Source: a virus. Taken from it: 31,685 nucleotides of DNA. The notes under the pieces were generated by a model, which made no database searches, had not been told where the DNA came from, and saw only the letters and a list, made by a program, of their open reading frames with translations. The stretch's first letter is position 1. Each line of letters begins with the position of its first letter. Below are positions 17,915 to 26,155 of this stretch, piece after piece. The stretch lies in IMG/VR virus record IMGVR_UViG_3300008459_000226, positions 1-31,685 of that record; one strand, given 5' to 3'. A program made the position numbers and the translations under genes.

Positions 17915-18622
17915 CTACCAATTTATTGATAAAGATTCGTCAATAGTTTTTAATTCTTGATTAATCTTATCAAATAAACAGTATCGGTGAAAGATTTCTC
18001 TTTCTTCTCTTGTTTTACAGACCTCTTTGGGCGTATATATTACATTAGCTTTTTCAGGAAATGATAAATTAGATACATTACCAATACAAACAAATAAACA
18101 ATTATTGTTGTATTCGTGAATACTATTAATCAAAGATTGAGTAAATCTCAACCAATAACTAATATGATTATCTGGATTTACCATTTCTCTTGTCATAGAA
18201 GCGTTAATTAATAACACTCCTTGTTTCATCCATTCGTTTGCATTAAACGTAGTAAATATGTCATCTTTATACAGTTGATAAGTAGTTTCTACTACATCAA
18301 GAATATCAGTTCTAATTCTTGGAAACTTATCTTGTAATTCTAAAGGTATTCCTGTACATCCTACGTTCTCCATAGGTTGATCAAATATCATTACTACTTT
18401 TAGATCGTTTAGATTAACAGATCTAAAAGGTTGAAGTATATTTTGTATCTTAGGTAATAACTTAAAACCTAATTGTTTTGATACATTAAAACCATGATCA
18501 TCTTTCTTAGGATGATCTGTAATTACATTTGTTAAAGTTTGAATATATAACTCACCTAATGGTGATTGAAATAAACTAAGCCATGAATCGTCAATCTTAT
18601 TTTTAAAAATATCAGTTGTCAT
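17915..18622 (-). CDS. Uracil-DNA glycosylase family protein with altered active site
   Basis: The 235-residue protein follows the family 1 UDG layout: LKVVMIFDQP (74-83) at the position of the catalytic loop VILGQDPYHG, then WMKQGVLLINASMT (131-144), which matches the conserved WA.QGVLLLN..LT block, a later NH..W..FT (152-161) and an FVCIGN strand (177-182). The catalytic loop is changed: GQDPYH has become FDQPME, so the Asp is shifted by one position (D81) and the Tyr and His are lost. The HPSPLS DNA-intercalation loop is replaced by YTPKEV (196-201). It may still bind uracil or DNA, act on another base, or have become a non-catalytic protein. It overlaps the primase gene by 11 nt; a 53-nt spacer with a hairpin follows. 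Confidence 0.82.
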   Translation of the reverse strand: MTTDIFKNKIDDSWLSLFQSPLGELYIQTLTNVITDHPKKDDHGFNVSKQLGFKLLPKIQNILQPFRSVNLNDLKVVMIFDQPMENVGCTGIPLELQDKFPRIRTDILDVVETTYQLYKDDIFTTFNANEWMKQGVLLINASMTREMVNPDNHISYWLRFTQSLINSIHEYNNNCLFVCIGNVSNLSFPEKANVIYTPKEVCKTREEREIFHRYCLFDKINQELKTIDESLSINW

Positions 18623-19631
18623 CTATAAGTTTTTGTATATAAATTTCAAAATCTTCTTCATTCATTAATGATCTTATTTCAGCTAAATCTTTTTTATGAT
18701 TTACTTTTTCAAGTAATCTATATTCACATTTAAAAGAATCAGCGTGTTTTATAGTATAATAATGACCTGTTTCATCAGCATCATAAAGGATTATTATTCT
18801 TTTATATTTCTTTTTTAACTTATTAAAAATACTTTTAGGTATCTCAACAGTCTCAGATTGTGGTGCAATAGCATCATAACCTATAGAAATTAAAGTTAAT
18901 AAATCTTTCATTGATGATGTAATAAATAATATGTCATCTTTTGATTTATAAGATAATTGTTCTAAACCTTGTACATCATTAGGATTAGTATTACTTCTCC
19001 ATTTATTCTCAGAGTTTTTTGTTAATGGTCTATAAAGTTTCACATTAAAATCATTGTCTCCAATCTTGTAACAATAACAAGGGTCATCACGATCTTTATC
19101 ATAATCATAACTTAATGAAAATCCTGATTTATTTAAACTCTTAGTATAGTATTTCTTTACAGGAGATATTTTATATCTTTTTAAAAGCTTTATATCTATA
19201 CCAAATTGCAACCAATATTCTTGATCTTTTTTATTCCAGTTTCTTATATGAATCTGAAAATATGTTTTCTTAACTTTTGTTTCAAATTCTCTAGTATTGT
19301 TCTTTTTACGTAAAGGAGTTAAATCAGTTCTACTAGAAATATTTCTTGATGATAATCCTAAATTGAAATCATCATTTATCTTTTGCATAGCCTGACCAAA
19401 ATTCATGTCATACTTAAGCATTACTATTTTAATAGCATCACCACTGTAATCAGGTTTAGCTAAATCATAAAAAACAAATCTTCCTGATTTACTCCAACTA
19501 AAATAACAAGTTGGTTTATTATCAATTCTAAAAGGATTTCTATATTTAAGATTAGTTTTGACTTCACTTGGAAAATATCTTTCCATTGCTACTTTAGGAT
19601 CAACTAATTGAAATATCTCATTAGGAGTCAT
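18612..19631 (-). CDS. DnaG-type primase with TOPRIM domain
   Basis: This 339-residue protein resembles phage primases. The N-terminal region (1-92) has the layout of the CHC2 zinc-binding domain (NPFRIDNKPT, then FVFYD, then GDAIKIVML) but lacks the cysteine/histidine set, so zinc binding seems lost. The C-terminal TOPRIM domain lies at ~232-320: LFITSSMKDLLTL (235-247), GYDAIAPQSE (251-260), and IILYDADETG (280-289), where D284 and D286 are metal ligands. The usual TOPRIM Glu (EG) is replaced by Ser-Ser. The probable role is making RNA primers for replication with the DnaB-like helicase nearby. It starts just after the terminator at 19650-19673 and may have its own promoter. No helicase domain is fused. 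Confidence 0.88.
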   Translation of the reverse strand: MTPNEIFQLVDPKVAMERYFPSEVKTNLKYRNPFRIDNKPTCYFSWSKSGRFVFYDLAKPDYSGDAIKIVMLKYDMNFGQAMQKINDDFNLGLSSRNISSRTDLTPLRKKNNTREFETKVKKTYFQIHIRNWNKKDQEYWLQFGIDIKLLKRYKISPVKKYYTKSLNKSGFSLSYDYDKDRDDPCYCYKIGDNDFNVKLYRPLTKNSENKWRSNTNPNDVQGLEQLSYKSKDDILFITSSMKDLLTLISIGYDAIAPQSETVEIPKSIFNKLKKKYKRIIILYDADETGHYYTIKHADSFKCEYRLLEKVNHKKDLAEIRSLMNEEDFEIYIQKLIDDN

Positions 19632-19649
19632 TGAACAAAGTTAATTTAA

Positions 19650-19673
19650 AAAGGGAGGAGTTACCCTCCCTTT
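19650..19673 (-). terminator. Intrinsic terminator after the ssDNA-binding gene
   Basis: The minus-strand RNA forms a perfect 9-bp stem AAAGGGAGG / CCUCCCUUU with a 6-nt loop, running into UU and an AU-rich tail. It fills the 45-nt gap between the SSB-like gene and the primase gene, and is one of three strong hairpins that divide the operon. Partial termination could set expression of the abundant SSB above that of the primase. Confidence 0.85.
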
Positions 19674-19676
19674 ATT

Positions 19677-20627
19677 CTAAAAATCGTCGTCAGTAAGAAT
19701 ATCGTAATTATTACTATCAGCAATCTCTTTAATTTCAGTATTAGATTCTACTGTTTTAGTAGGATCATAAACTTTAAATAAGAAAGAATCCTGGATAGTA
19801 GCATTAAATCTACCTTCTTCTACACTTTCTTTTGCACCTTTAGATATATCTCTACCTTCTTTAGCAAATGCATTTACACTTTTACTTGTAAATACTCTTT
19901 GGTTTAGATAGAAATTACCATTTGCATCAGTATTATCACTTACTTCAACACCCAATAATACGGCTACTTTTCTTGGTATACCGTCAGGATGAGAGAAGTT
20001 CTCATCACCAATTAACTCATTCAATGCAGATACATCTCCACTAAACAATGTTTCCATTGTAGCTGTAGCATCATCACCTAGAATAAAATCTGTAATTGGT
20101 GTTTCTTTGTTACTGCTTTTGTTATACCAGGCATAAAGAAAATCGTAAAGTTGTACTTCACCTTCTTTTGCTTTTCTTGCATTCTCAGTTTTAAACCAAG
20201 ACATACCTGAGTTATCTTTAATTGCATCAATACTTGGTGCCCAAGTACTTTGCAATCTATCATTTATAAATCTAAAGTTACCACTAGCAGATACTTCGTC
20301 TCTATCAGAAACTAAAAATCCTGTGTTAAAATAATGATCATTTGGATAATCTTCAATCAATTTACCATCAATTGTTTTCTTTCCAATTTCAACATTAGGA
20401 TTGATGCGCATTAGAATTTCAATTCTACGATAAGTTTTATCTTGCATCGTTACTTTATATTCAGGATCTTTAATGTTATCACCATTTTCGATTCCTTTAA
20501 TTTCCATTATTTCCTGTTTAGTAGGATTGAATTTTAAGATTTCAGCATCTGCTACACCAGTAAAATAATGTTTTACTTTAGGTTCAAGTGTTTTAACTTC
20601 AACCCCACCTTTAGCTTTAATACCCAT
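19677..20627 (-). CDS. Probable single-stranded DNA-binding protein
   Basis: I do not recognise the 316-residue sequence directly, but several features point to a phage SSB. It is beta-rich, soluble and without catalytic motifs. It ends in an acidic tail closed by phenylalanine (NNYDILTDDDF), like bacterial SSB tips that recruit replication partners. It sits among primase, Sak4-like ATPase and helicase genes, and its own terminator follows directly, as expected for an abundantly made protein. The N-terminal part contains a lysine/glycine stretch (GIKAKGGVEVK). Sak4-type ATPases are often encoded beside an SSB. The alternative is another conserved replication accessory protein. The function is inferred; the gene itself is certain. 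Confidence 0.88.
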   Translation of the reverse strand: MGIKAKGGVEVKTLEPKVKHYFTGVADAEILKFNPTKQEIMEIKGIENGDNIKDPEYKVTMQDKTYRRIEILMRINPNVEIGKKTIDGKLIEDYPNDHYFNTGFLVSDRDEVSASGNFRFINDRLQSTWAPSIDAIKDNSGMSWFKTENARKAKEGEVQLYDFLYAWYNKSSNKETPITDFILGDDATATMETLFSGDVSALNELIGDENFSHPDGIPRKVAVLLGVEVSDNTDANGNFYLNQRVFTSKSVNAFAKEGRDISKGAKESVEEGRFNATIQDSFLFKVYDPTKTVESNTEIKEIADSNNYDILTDDDF

Positions 20628-20661
20628 ATAAATAAGTAAATTTAATTTAAAAAATGTTTAA

Positions 20662-21216
20662 TTAGTCTTGATGAATCTTTATCTCAGTATCTTTACCAGA
20701 TGTTTGAAATACAGAATCAATCTCTCTTTCTTTTACTTCTACCTTAGGTACACTTAAATTAACTTCTTCTAATTTAAAGTAACCTTTTGTAGTTTCTGAT
20801 TCTACTAAAGCAAAATAACGATCTTCCAAAAAGTTATCATTTGAATGATAGCTTTCAATCTCATCATAAATCCAAGATGATTTACAACGGAGTGTAGAAA
20901 GATTTATTTTAGTAGTACTTTTTTTAACAACATTTCTTTTATTATTTACATATTCCACTGAATCAGTGTTAGTAACATAAAGAAATACTTTTTCTTCAGA
21001 TGTAGTCTTTGTTTCGTATCCACGAACAATAGCTAATCTATCTCTGTCATTGTTGACTTCTAATCCTAAAAGCTCTACAGCTTTGCGGTTAAGTCTTAAC
21101 ATTTTAGATCCTTCGTTAGGATTTGCCTGTAGCATAATTGTTGCTACGTTTGGATAAATGTCTAATTTCTCTTCGATTTGTTCTTTCTTAGAACCTTTTG
21201 CTTTTACTGGAATCAT
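20662..21216 (-). CDS. Hypothetical replication-block protein, 184 aa
   Basis: I do not recognise this protein. Residues 1-15 are lysine-rich, followed by a mixed alpha/beta core (YPNVATIMLQANP near 21-33, then LNRKAVELLGLEV near 42-54) and a tail rich in Glu, Lys and Val (near 150-184). There are no Walker motifs, cysteine clusters, signal peptide or membrane segments. It starts 5 nt after the Sak4-like ATPase gene and ends 34 nt before the SSB-like gene. Placement between a recombination ATPase and an SSB suggests a recombination or replication accessory role, but the sequence does not show one. Confidence 0.85.
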   Translation of the reverse strand: MIPVKAKGSKKEQIEEKLDIYPNVATIMLQANPNEGSKMLRLNRKAVELLGLEVNNDRDRLAIVRGYETKTTSEEKVFLYVTNTDSVEYVNNKRNVVKKSTTKINLSTLRCKSSWIYDEIESYHSNDNFLEDRYFALVESETTKGYFKLEEVNLSVPKVEVKEREIDSVFQTSGKDTEIKIHQD

Positions 21217-21221
21217 AATAA

Positions 21222-22034
21222 TTAATCAATGTAAATTTCTTCCCAATGTGCTGTTGTACCATCCATGATTACAATTTCTTTACCTTGTAAGTGTACTGGT
21301 CTGGCACCGCACGTGTCATCTTGAGAAGCAAAATTAATAATAGTCTTGTCTTTATTTCTATATATATAACCAATAGCATCTGATGATGCTGCTGTAATTT
21401 GTGAAATTTTACCCGTAAGATCTAAATCTTTAGAGCTCAATTCCTTACCATCTTTATCAATCTTTTTGTCTTTTAAGTGACCAACAAGAATAATATCTGG
21501 AGCTAGTCCATCAATTACTTTTAGCCAATACTCAAATGCCAATCTCAACCATAAATAACCTGCGCCGTTAGGTAATGATAATACTGTTTCCCATTCATTC
21601 TTAGGAAGAAATGCACCAGCTTTATCTCTGTTAAACTTTTTACCTTGTACGCTATCCATATACATCTTAGTTGCATAGTCTTCACACCACATCTCTAATT
21701 GAGTAATAGTGTCAACAGCAATAATTTTATAAGGATATTCTCCGTTATTTTGTTTTCGATGTTTGTTTATTTCTACTGCAAACTCATTCAAATAATATTT
21801 GTATTCTGAATGTCGTTTTTGAATTTGTTCTGGTGTTTCCTGTTTATCAGAACGTAAACCAATAACTTTTACTTTAATTGCATCTACGTGGTCAGTGCCA
21901 TCTTCTAAATCTAAAATACAACAATCAGTTAGTTTGGATAAAATTGTAGTTTTACCAACTTTAGGTTTGCCATAGATAATAAGTCTTCTTGGATTTTGTC
22001 TTGTTGCTTTTAATACTTGCGTAGGTAACATCAT
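21222..22034 (-). CDS. Sak4-like RecA-fold ATPase (AAA_24 type)
   Basis: This is a single-domain P-loop ATPase of 270 residues. Walker A is GKPKVGKTT (22-30). An acidic stretch (LDLEDGTDHVD, 41-51) follows the first helix, as in the AAA_24/Sak4 group. Walker B is YKIIAVDTIT (102-111, D108), and a later strand carries ILVGHLKDKK. Sak4-type proteins are phage single-strand annealing recombinases or RecA-like ATPases that work with SSB; that role fits the neighbouring SSB-like gene. The start overlaps the helicase stop by one base (UAAUG), so translation is probably coupled. Two ATGs in tandem open the gene, and either could be used. Confidence 0.9.
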   Translation of the reverse strand: MMLPTQVLKATRQNPRRLIIYGKPKVGKTTILSKLTDCCILDLEDGTDHVDAIKVKVIGLRSDKQETPEQIQKRHSEYKYYLNEFAVEINKHRKQNNGEYPYKIIAVDTITQLEMWCEDYATKMYMDSVQGKKFNRDKAGAFLPKNEWETVLSLPNGAGYLWLRLAFEYWLKVIDGLAPDIILVGHLKDKKIDKDGKELSSKDLDLTGKISQITAASSDAIGYIYRNKDKTIINFASQDDTCGARPVHLQGKEIVIMDGTTAHWEEIYID

Positions 22035-23170
22035 TAATTGTTTAATTTTTTATCTTTATCTTCTTTTGATAACTGTGTAAAATGTTTAAAAGATGATACT
22101 TTATTATATTGTTCTGCTGTAATTTGTTTACCATTTGGTAGTTCTTGAAAGTAACCACACTCGCCAATATATAATAAACCAACTCTTTTATTATTTTCAC
22201 CTTCTCTGTTTTTTAAAATACCTATAGCTCTAAATCTATTTTTAAATTTAAAGATGTCATAATCCATAAATTTATCAAGATTGTTATTAGGGTTTATATG
22301 ATTCATAGGATCAAACAAAGCCATAACTAGATTAGCATCTTGTGCTAACATGTTAGTTTCTTTAATGTCTGATATTTTTGGAAATAGTTCACCGTATTTA
22401 ACACGATTAATATCATCCATAGATCTGTTACTGTGTGAAACATTTACACAACTAAAGCCTAGTTGATTTCTGTAAATATCTCTACAGTTAGAACTATGAA
22501 GGTCAATCGTAGTTTTAACTGACGTATTACCATTATGACTTTCTACTTTTAAATTACCAACAGTATCTGTAATTATTATTACAGTTTGATTAGAATCGTT
22601 AGGAGTAAATTTAAATTTACCATCATCATCTTCTTCTAATTTACCTACACTTGCTGCAAAATTTAATACATCCTGTCTAATTTGACTAGGACTCATAGGT
22701 CTATCAATAATAGTAATATGTTGAAACATTTCATCAAAATAAGATGATAACTCTTTTATCTTTTTATAGAGAGCACTATCAAGTTTATTATCACCTTTAG
22801 AAAATATATATTTAGAGTCTACAATAATTCCATAATCTATAAATAGTTTAAGTGCAACTAATTTAGCAATTACTTCTTCTGCAGAAACCTCTAAACTATA
22901 TAGTCTAATCTTCAATGAATCTTTTATTTTACCTTTATTTTTGTAACAATATTCATAAGGGTACATTACATAAGCATACCATACAAATGAAGATTTACCA
23001 ACACCAGACTCTGCAAAGATAACATCGTATCTTGCTTTCTGAATACCAGCAATATAATCTTCAAGTTTAGGAAAACCCATAGGTAAACCTTTGTTGTATC
23101 CTTGAATACCTTTATCTACTTTATTAAAAAATTTCTTATAAGTCGTCGAATAAGGAATATTTAGACTCAT
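22034..23170 (-). CDS. DnaB-like replicative helicase
   Basis: This 378-residue RecA-fold ATPase resembles the C-terminal motor domain of DnaB and T7 gp4. The region GFPKLEDYIAGIQKARYDVIFAESGVGKSS contains a typical DnaB lead-in and Walker A (ESGVGKSS, 54-61). YSLEVSAEEV (91-100) matches the SLEMS motif with its catalytic Glu at 94. Walker B is TVIIITDTVGN (196-206, D202). A later SHSNRS segment fits the sensor region, and FKNRFRAIGILKNREG resembles the arginine-finger end of the fold. It lacks the DnaB N-terminal domain. It probably unwinds the fork together with the separate primase. It overlaps the preceding gene by 35 nt and the Sak4-like gene by 1 nt. Confidence 0.92.
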   Translation of the reverse strand: MSLNIPYSTTYKKFFNKVDKGIQGYNKGLPMGFPKLEDYIAGIQKARYDVIFAESGVGKSSFVWYAYVMYPYEYCYKNKGKIKDSLKIRLYSLEVSAEEVIAKLVALKLFIDYGIIVDSKYIFSKGDNKLDSALYKKIKELSSYFDEMFQHITIIDRPMSPSQIRQDVLNFAASVGKLEEDDDGKFKFTPNDSNQTVIIITDTVGNLKVESHNGNTSVKTTIDLHSSNCRDIYRNQLGFSCVNVSHSNRSMDDINRVKYGELFPKISDIKETNMLAQDANLVMALFDPMNHINPNNNLDKFMDYDIFKFKNRFRAIGILKNREGENNKRVGLLYIGECGYFQELPNGKQITAEQYNKVSSFKHFTQLSKEDKDKKLNN

Positions 23171-23717
23171 TAGTTAAATTATTGTCTTTATTAATTTTAA
23201 TTTGTTCGCAATAAACAACAAGATCAGTAGATACTTCTCCTGTTACTTTATCTCTTTTCTTTATAAAATGATCGGCTTGTCTTAGGTATTGGTAATTACC
23301 GTATTGTGAAATGATATCTTTAAAATAAAAATCTCTTGCATCAAAGACATCATCTTTAGTGTAAGTAGGATTCTCTTTAAAGAATTCTTTCATTTTTTCA
23401 ATGCAGTCTTGTTTAATACCCATAGCTTTTACTCTCTTACCTGACCAACCTGCACGCCAATCATCTATCCATTCTTCAATATTAGAATGACCATTATTAT
23501 AGTTAATTTTTAATTGAGAGTTACTTTTTGTAACAATCTCTACTTCTACTTCAATAAAAACTAAACTATTATCCATTTGAAAATCTTTATTTAGTCTAGC
23601 TTTATTTAGATGAACTAAATTAACACTACAAAGTTTATACTTACCTTTGGATATAGGTTCAAGTAATTTATTACTTACTAAATAGTCAAATTCTTTTTCA
23701 TTAACTTTAAGTAACAT
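23136..23717 (-). CDS. Hypothetical protein next to helicase, 193 aa
   Basis: I do not recognise this protein. The core holds WIDDWRAGWSGKRVKAMG (82-99) and a helical, aromatic region with DARDFYFKDII and YLRQADHFI. It ends with KYSLFDDL, an acidic tail with an SLF element that weakly resembles clamp- or partner-binding peptides. There is no nucleotide-binding motif or membrane segment. It overlaps the helicase gene by 35 nt and the coiled-coil gene by 11 nt, so it is surely co-translated with them. Helicase loader or adaptor is a guess from position only. Confidence 0.85.
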   Translation of the reverse strand: MLLKVNEKEFDYLVSNKLLEPISKGKYKLCSVNLVHLNKARLNKDFQMDNSLVFIEVEVEIVTKSNSQLKINYNNGHSNIEEWIDDWRAGWSGKRVKAMGIKQDCIEKMKEFFKENPTYTKDDVFDARDFYFKDIISQYGNYQYLRQADHFIKKRDKVTGEVSTDLVVYCEQIKINKDNNLTNESKYSLFDDL

Positions 23718-24420
23718 TTATACGAGTGTCTTTAAAATATTTATTTAATACTTGAATAAGTGCATCAAGATCATCGCTTGATAAAACTTTTTTCTTTTTT
23801 AAGTTATCATAAGTTCTATACCATACATCATCATTTTTGTTATAGTACTTCTTATGATTTAAGTACGTTTTCTTTCTTTTTACACTAAGTTGATATACTT
23901 CCATTTCAACAAAAAGTGAACCATCTAAATTACTATATGAATGACTTTTTATTTCTTCATGTAAATGTAAATGAGATAATTGTTGATTAATAGTTTTTAT
24001 TTTACTATCATAACTCTTAATCATTTCTAATATCTTATCACATCTTTTTGAATAATCATTATACTTTTCTTTAGCAGACTTAGGTTCATTTTTGATGTAG
24101 TTAATATCTCTTTTAACTAAAGACTTAAGTTCTAATTCTAAGGAGTAGCCTTCTACATCTAAACAGAAATCTTCTGAAGTTCCTCCACTTAAAAACCATT
24201 CTTTTTTTCTTTCGTTTAAATCTCTATGGATTTTAAATAACTTATCTTTTTTTGAAACAGATTCTTTTAAAACTCTACTGTAATCATTTTTTAGTTTACT
24301 TTTTTCAGTTGTTAAAAGATTAAAATAACGAGAGAGTTTATCACGCTCTCTCGTTAATTCACTTAAAGAATTAGATAATTCTTTTACTTGTTTCTCAAGA
24401 TATTCCCAATCTATTTTCAT
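23707..24420 (-). CDS. Hypothetical coiled-coil protein, 237 aa
   Basis: I do not recognise this protein. Residues 1-55 form a clear coiled coil with heptad spacing (WEYLEKQVKELSNSLSELT and on), and a second helical stretch lies near 125-155 (SAKEKYNDY...ILEMIKSYDSKI). The C-terminal half is basic and rich in Tyr and Lys (KRKKTYLNHKKYYNK near 177-191). It has no signal peptide. It overlaps the membrane protein gene by 4 nt (ATGA) and the next gene by 11 nt. The shape suggests a scaffolding or nucleic-acid-associated protein, but no function is shown. Confidence 0.85.
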   Translation of the reverse strand: MKIDWEYLEKQVKELSNSLSELTRERDKLSRYFNLLTTEKSKLKNDYSRVLKESVSKKDKLFKIHRDLNERKKEWFLSGGTSEDFCLDVEGYSLELELKSLVKRDINYIKNEPKSAKEKYNDYSKRCDKILEMIKSYDSKIKTINQQLSHLHLHEEIKSHSYSNLDGSLFVEMEVYQLSVKRKKTYLNHKKYYNKNDDVWYRTYDNLKKKKVLSSDDLDALIQVLNKYFKDTRINVT

Positions 24421-25712
24421 TTAAGAAGATTTGATCTTTTTAATCTAGTTTCAAGAAATTCTTTTAACTGAGTTCTTTTTTCAGTTATAGATTTTAATTC
24501 CATACGTAAAGCATCACGAGTTTCCTCAAGAGGTTTCATCTTGTCTTCTATCTCTTTCTTTTCACGTTTGAGTTTAGCATCATTGTAAGAATCAGCTATA
24601 TCTTCCCAGATTCCACCTTTCAATTTCTTTTCAAATTCAGCTAAAGGAGATGTTACTTTTTGTACATCTTTCTCTTTAATTGATAATTGACGAGTTAAAT
24701 CTGTGTAACCTAATACACCAGAAGGATTATCACCAACTTGTCCAATAATTAGATTCTCCATTATACTCTTAATTTGGTCTTTTGTTTTACTACCATTAAC
24801 AATATCTGGATGAATCATTGTTTTATCAGATAAATCTTCACCTAAAACTTTATTTAATCTGGATTTGATATCACTACCATTCCATTTAAATAAAGATTCA
24901 ATCTGATCAATTGCTTCATAAATTGTAAATTTTGTTGGATTTTCGGAATCCTTCTTAGAAGATTCCTGCTCAGGCTTTTTTTCAGCGCCTTCTTTATCTT
25001 TCGATTCTTCTTTACTTTTATCATCCTTAGGTTTATCTTTATCTTTCTTTTCTTGCTTTACATAATTCTTATTACCTAACTCATTAGTATATTTTCTCCA
25101 TAAGAAATATATTAACATAACGTCAAAAATAGTTGTAGTATAAATAAGAAAAACTGATGCAAAAGAAATTGGTTGTCGCCAATCTGGATTGATAAGTTTA
25201 TAGTTACTAGGATTAAATTCTAAAGTAAAACCTAAGATAGGTAACCACCAAAGCTGTGTATTATTTTGCTGTGCTTCTAAATGAAATATAGACTCTAAAT
25301 AAAGCAAATAAATTATACCTGTTATTACAAATCCTACAAAGAATACAGGAATAGATTTAAATAAAACCTTAAGAAGTTCTAGAAAATTCAATTTATTTTT
25401 TTCAGCAGCTTTCCGCATAGAATTAGATATTACACTAATGAATATAAAAGAAGTTAGTATTTCTATTACACCAATAAGAGCATATCTTGAAAAAGCCTGG
25501 AATAAATCCATACCCATACTGTCCATTGCAACTAATGATAAGTTCATTACCTCAATAAAAGTACCTACAGCACTTAAACTTTTAAATAAAAACTCAACAT
25601 TCTCCTCTGCTAATGTATTAAAATTTATTGGGTTACTTGATTTAGTATTAAAATAATACCAGATACCAATAATAGCAATACATATAATTCCGATAACTGT
25701 TCCTAATGCCAT
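24417..25712 (-). CDS. Inner-membrane protein with charged linker and coiled-coil tail
   Basis: The 431-residue protein has four likely membrane helices: 3-21, 77-97, 119-139 and 183-205. The last helix is followed by a very charged linker rich in Lys, Glu, Asp and Ser (218-258), then a cytoplasmic-looking region (260-380) and a C-terminal coiled coil (380-431: EKKEIEDKMKPLEETRDAL...). I do not recognise the family. It sits between a lipoprotein gene (1 nt away) and a coiled-coil gene (4-nt overlap). Together these could act at the host envelope, for example in superinfection exclusion, anchoring replication to the membrane, or lysis control. Those are guesses; the topology is well supported. 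Confidence 0.87.
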   Translation of the reverse strand: MALGTVIGIICIAIIGIWYYFNTKSSNPINFNTLAEENVEFLFKSLSAVGTFIEVMNLSLVAMDSMGMDLFQAFSRYALIGVIEILTSFIFISVISNSMRKAAEKNKLNFLELLKVLFKSIPVFFVGFVITGIIYLLYLESIFHLEAQQNNTQLWWLPILGFTLEFNPSNYKLINPDWRQPISFASVFLIYTTTIFDVMLIYFLWRKYTNELGNKNYVKQEKKDKDKPKDDKSKEESKDKEGAEKKPEQESSKKDSENPTKFTIYEAIDQIESLFKWNGSDIKSRLNKVLGEDLSDKTMIHPDIVNGSKTKDQIKSIMENLIIGQVGDNPSGVLGYTDLTRQLSIKEKDVQKVTSPLAEFEKKLKGGIWEDIADSYNDAKLKREKKEIEDKMKPLEETRDALRMELKSITEKRTQLKEFLETRLKRSNLLK

Positions 25713-25713
25713 A

Positions 25714-26154
25714 TCACTTCTTAGTTTTAATTATAATATTAGCAATAGTATCATCAACGTTTTTAAAATCTACTCTATTTCTTTTTACTGTATAATCAAT
25801 AAATTCTGATATAGATTGATCTAAAAATTTAACAATTCTTGGGTCAGTGTTATAAATATTAAATAAATCATAAAATGATTCATTAAGATATTTACCAGGA
25901 ATAGTACCACTTTTAAGTTCTTGAGTTAACATTTCTTTCAATATTATCTCAGAAATTTCAGGATACATAACTTTAGGTAAAGCTTTAACAGTATCTATTC
26001 TTGCAATTGAATCTTTAAGAATAGAATCCCTTTTTAACTTACTTGAGTCAACAAGTTCTTTGTTCTTACCAAACTTTCGCTTGGGTTTCTTTGTTTCTGT
26101 ATTACCGCAAGATAATATAGATAAAATAAATAATAAAAGTAAAATTTTTCTCAT
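25714..26154 (-). CDS. Small lipoprotein, 146 aa
   Basis: The N terminus is a textbook lipoprotein signal: MRKILLLLFILSILSCGN with a lipobox LSILSC, so cleavage and lipidation at C16 are expected. Mature residues 17-45 are basic (KKPKRKFGKNK); the rest is helical with no recognised domain (ISEIILKEMLTQELKSG, then FYDLFNIYNTDPRIVKFL). It follows the polymerase stop by 1 nt and precedes the membrane protein by 1 nt. Phage lipoproteins often block superinfection or injection at the envelope (T5 Llp is an example). That function is an inference here from the signal peptide and the adjacent membrane gene. Confidence 0.9.
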   Translation of the reverse strand: MRKILLLLFILSILSCGNTETKKPKRKFGKNKELVDSSKLKRDSILKDSIARIDTVKALPKVMYPEISEIILKEMLTQELKSGTIPGKYLNESFYDLFNIYNTDPRIVKFLDQSISEFIDYTVKRNRVDFKNVDDTIANIIIKTKK

Positions 26155-26155
26155 A

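Noticed and set aside
17915-17917. Stop-codon reassignment (TAG or TGA recoding), known in some crAss-like phages
   Set aside because: TAG ends the UDG-like gene and the GIY-YIG gene at natural family ends, long frames use TAA normally, and no gene is fragmented by in-frame TAG or TGA except at the intron.
19636-19643. TAACTTTG before the primase gene, matching the Bacteroides -7 consensus TAnnTTTG
   Set aside because: There is no matching -33 TTG at the right spacing, and the transcription start would fall on or after the ATG. Chance is likely in AT-rich DNA.
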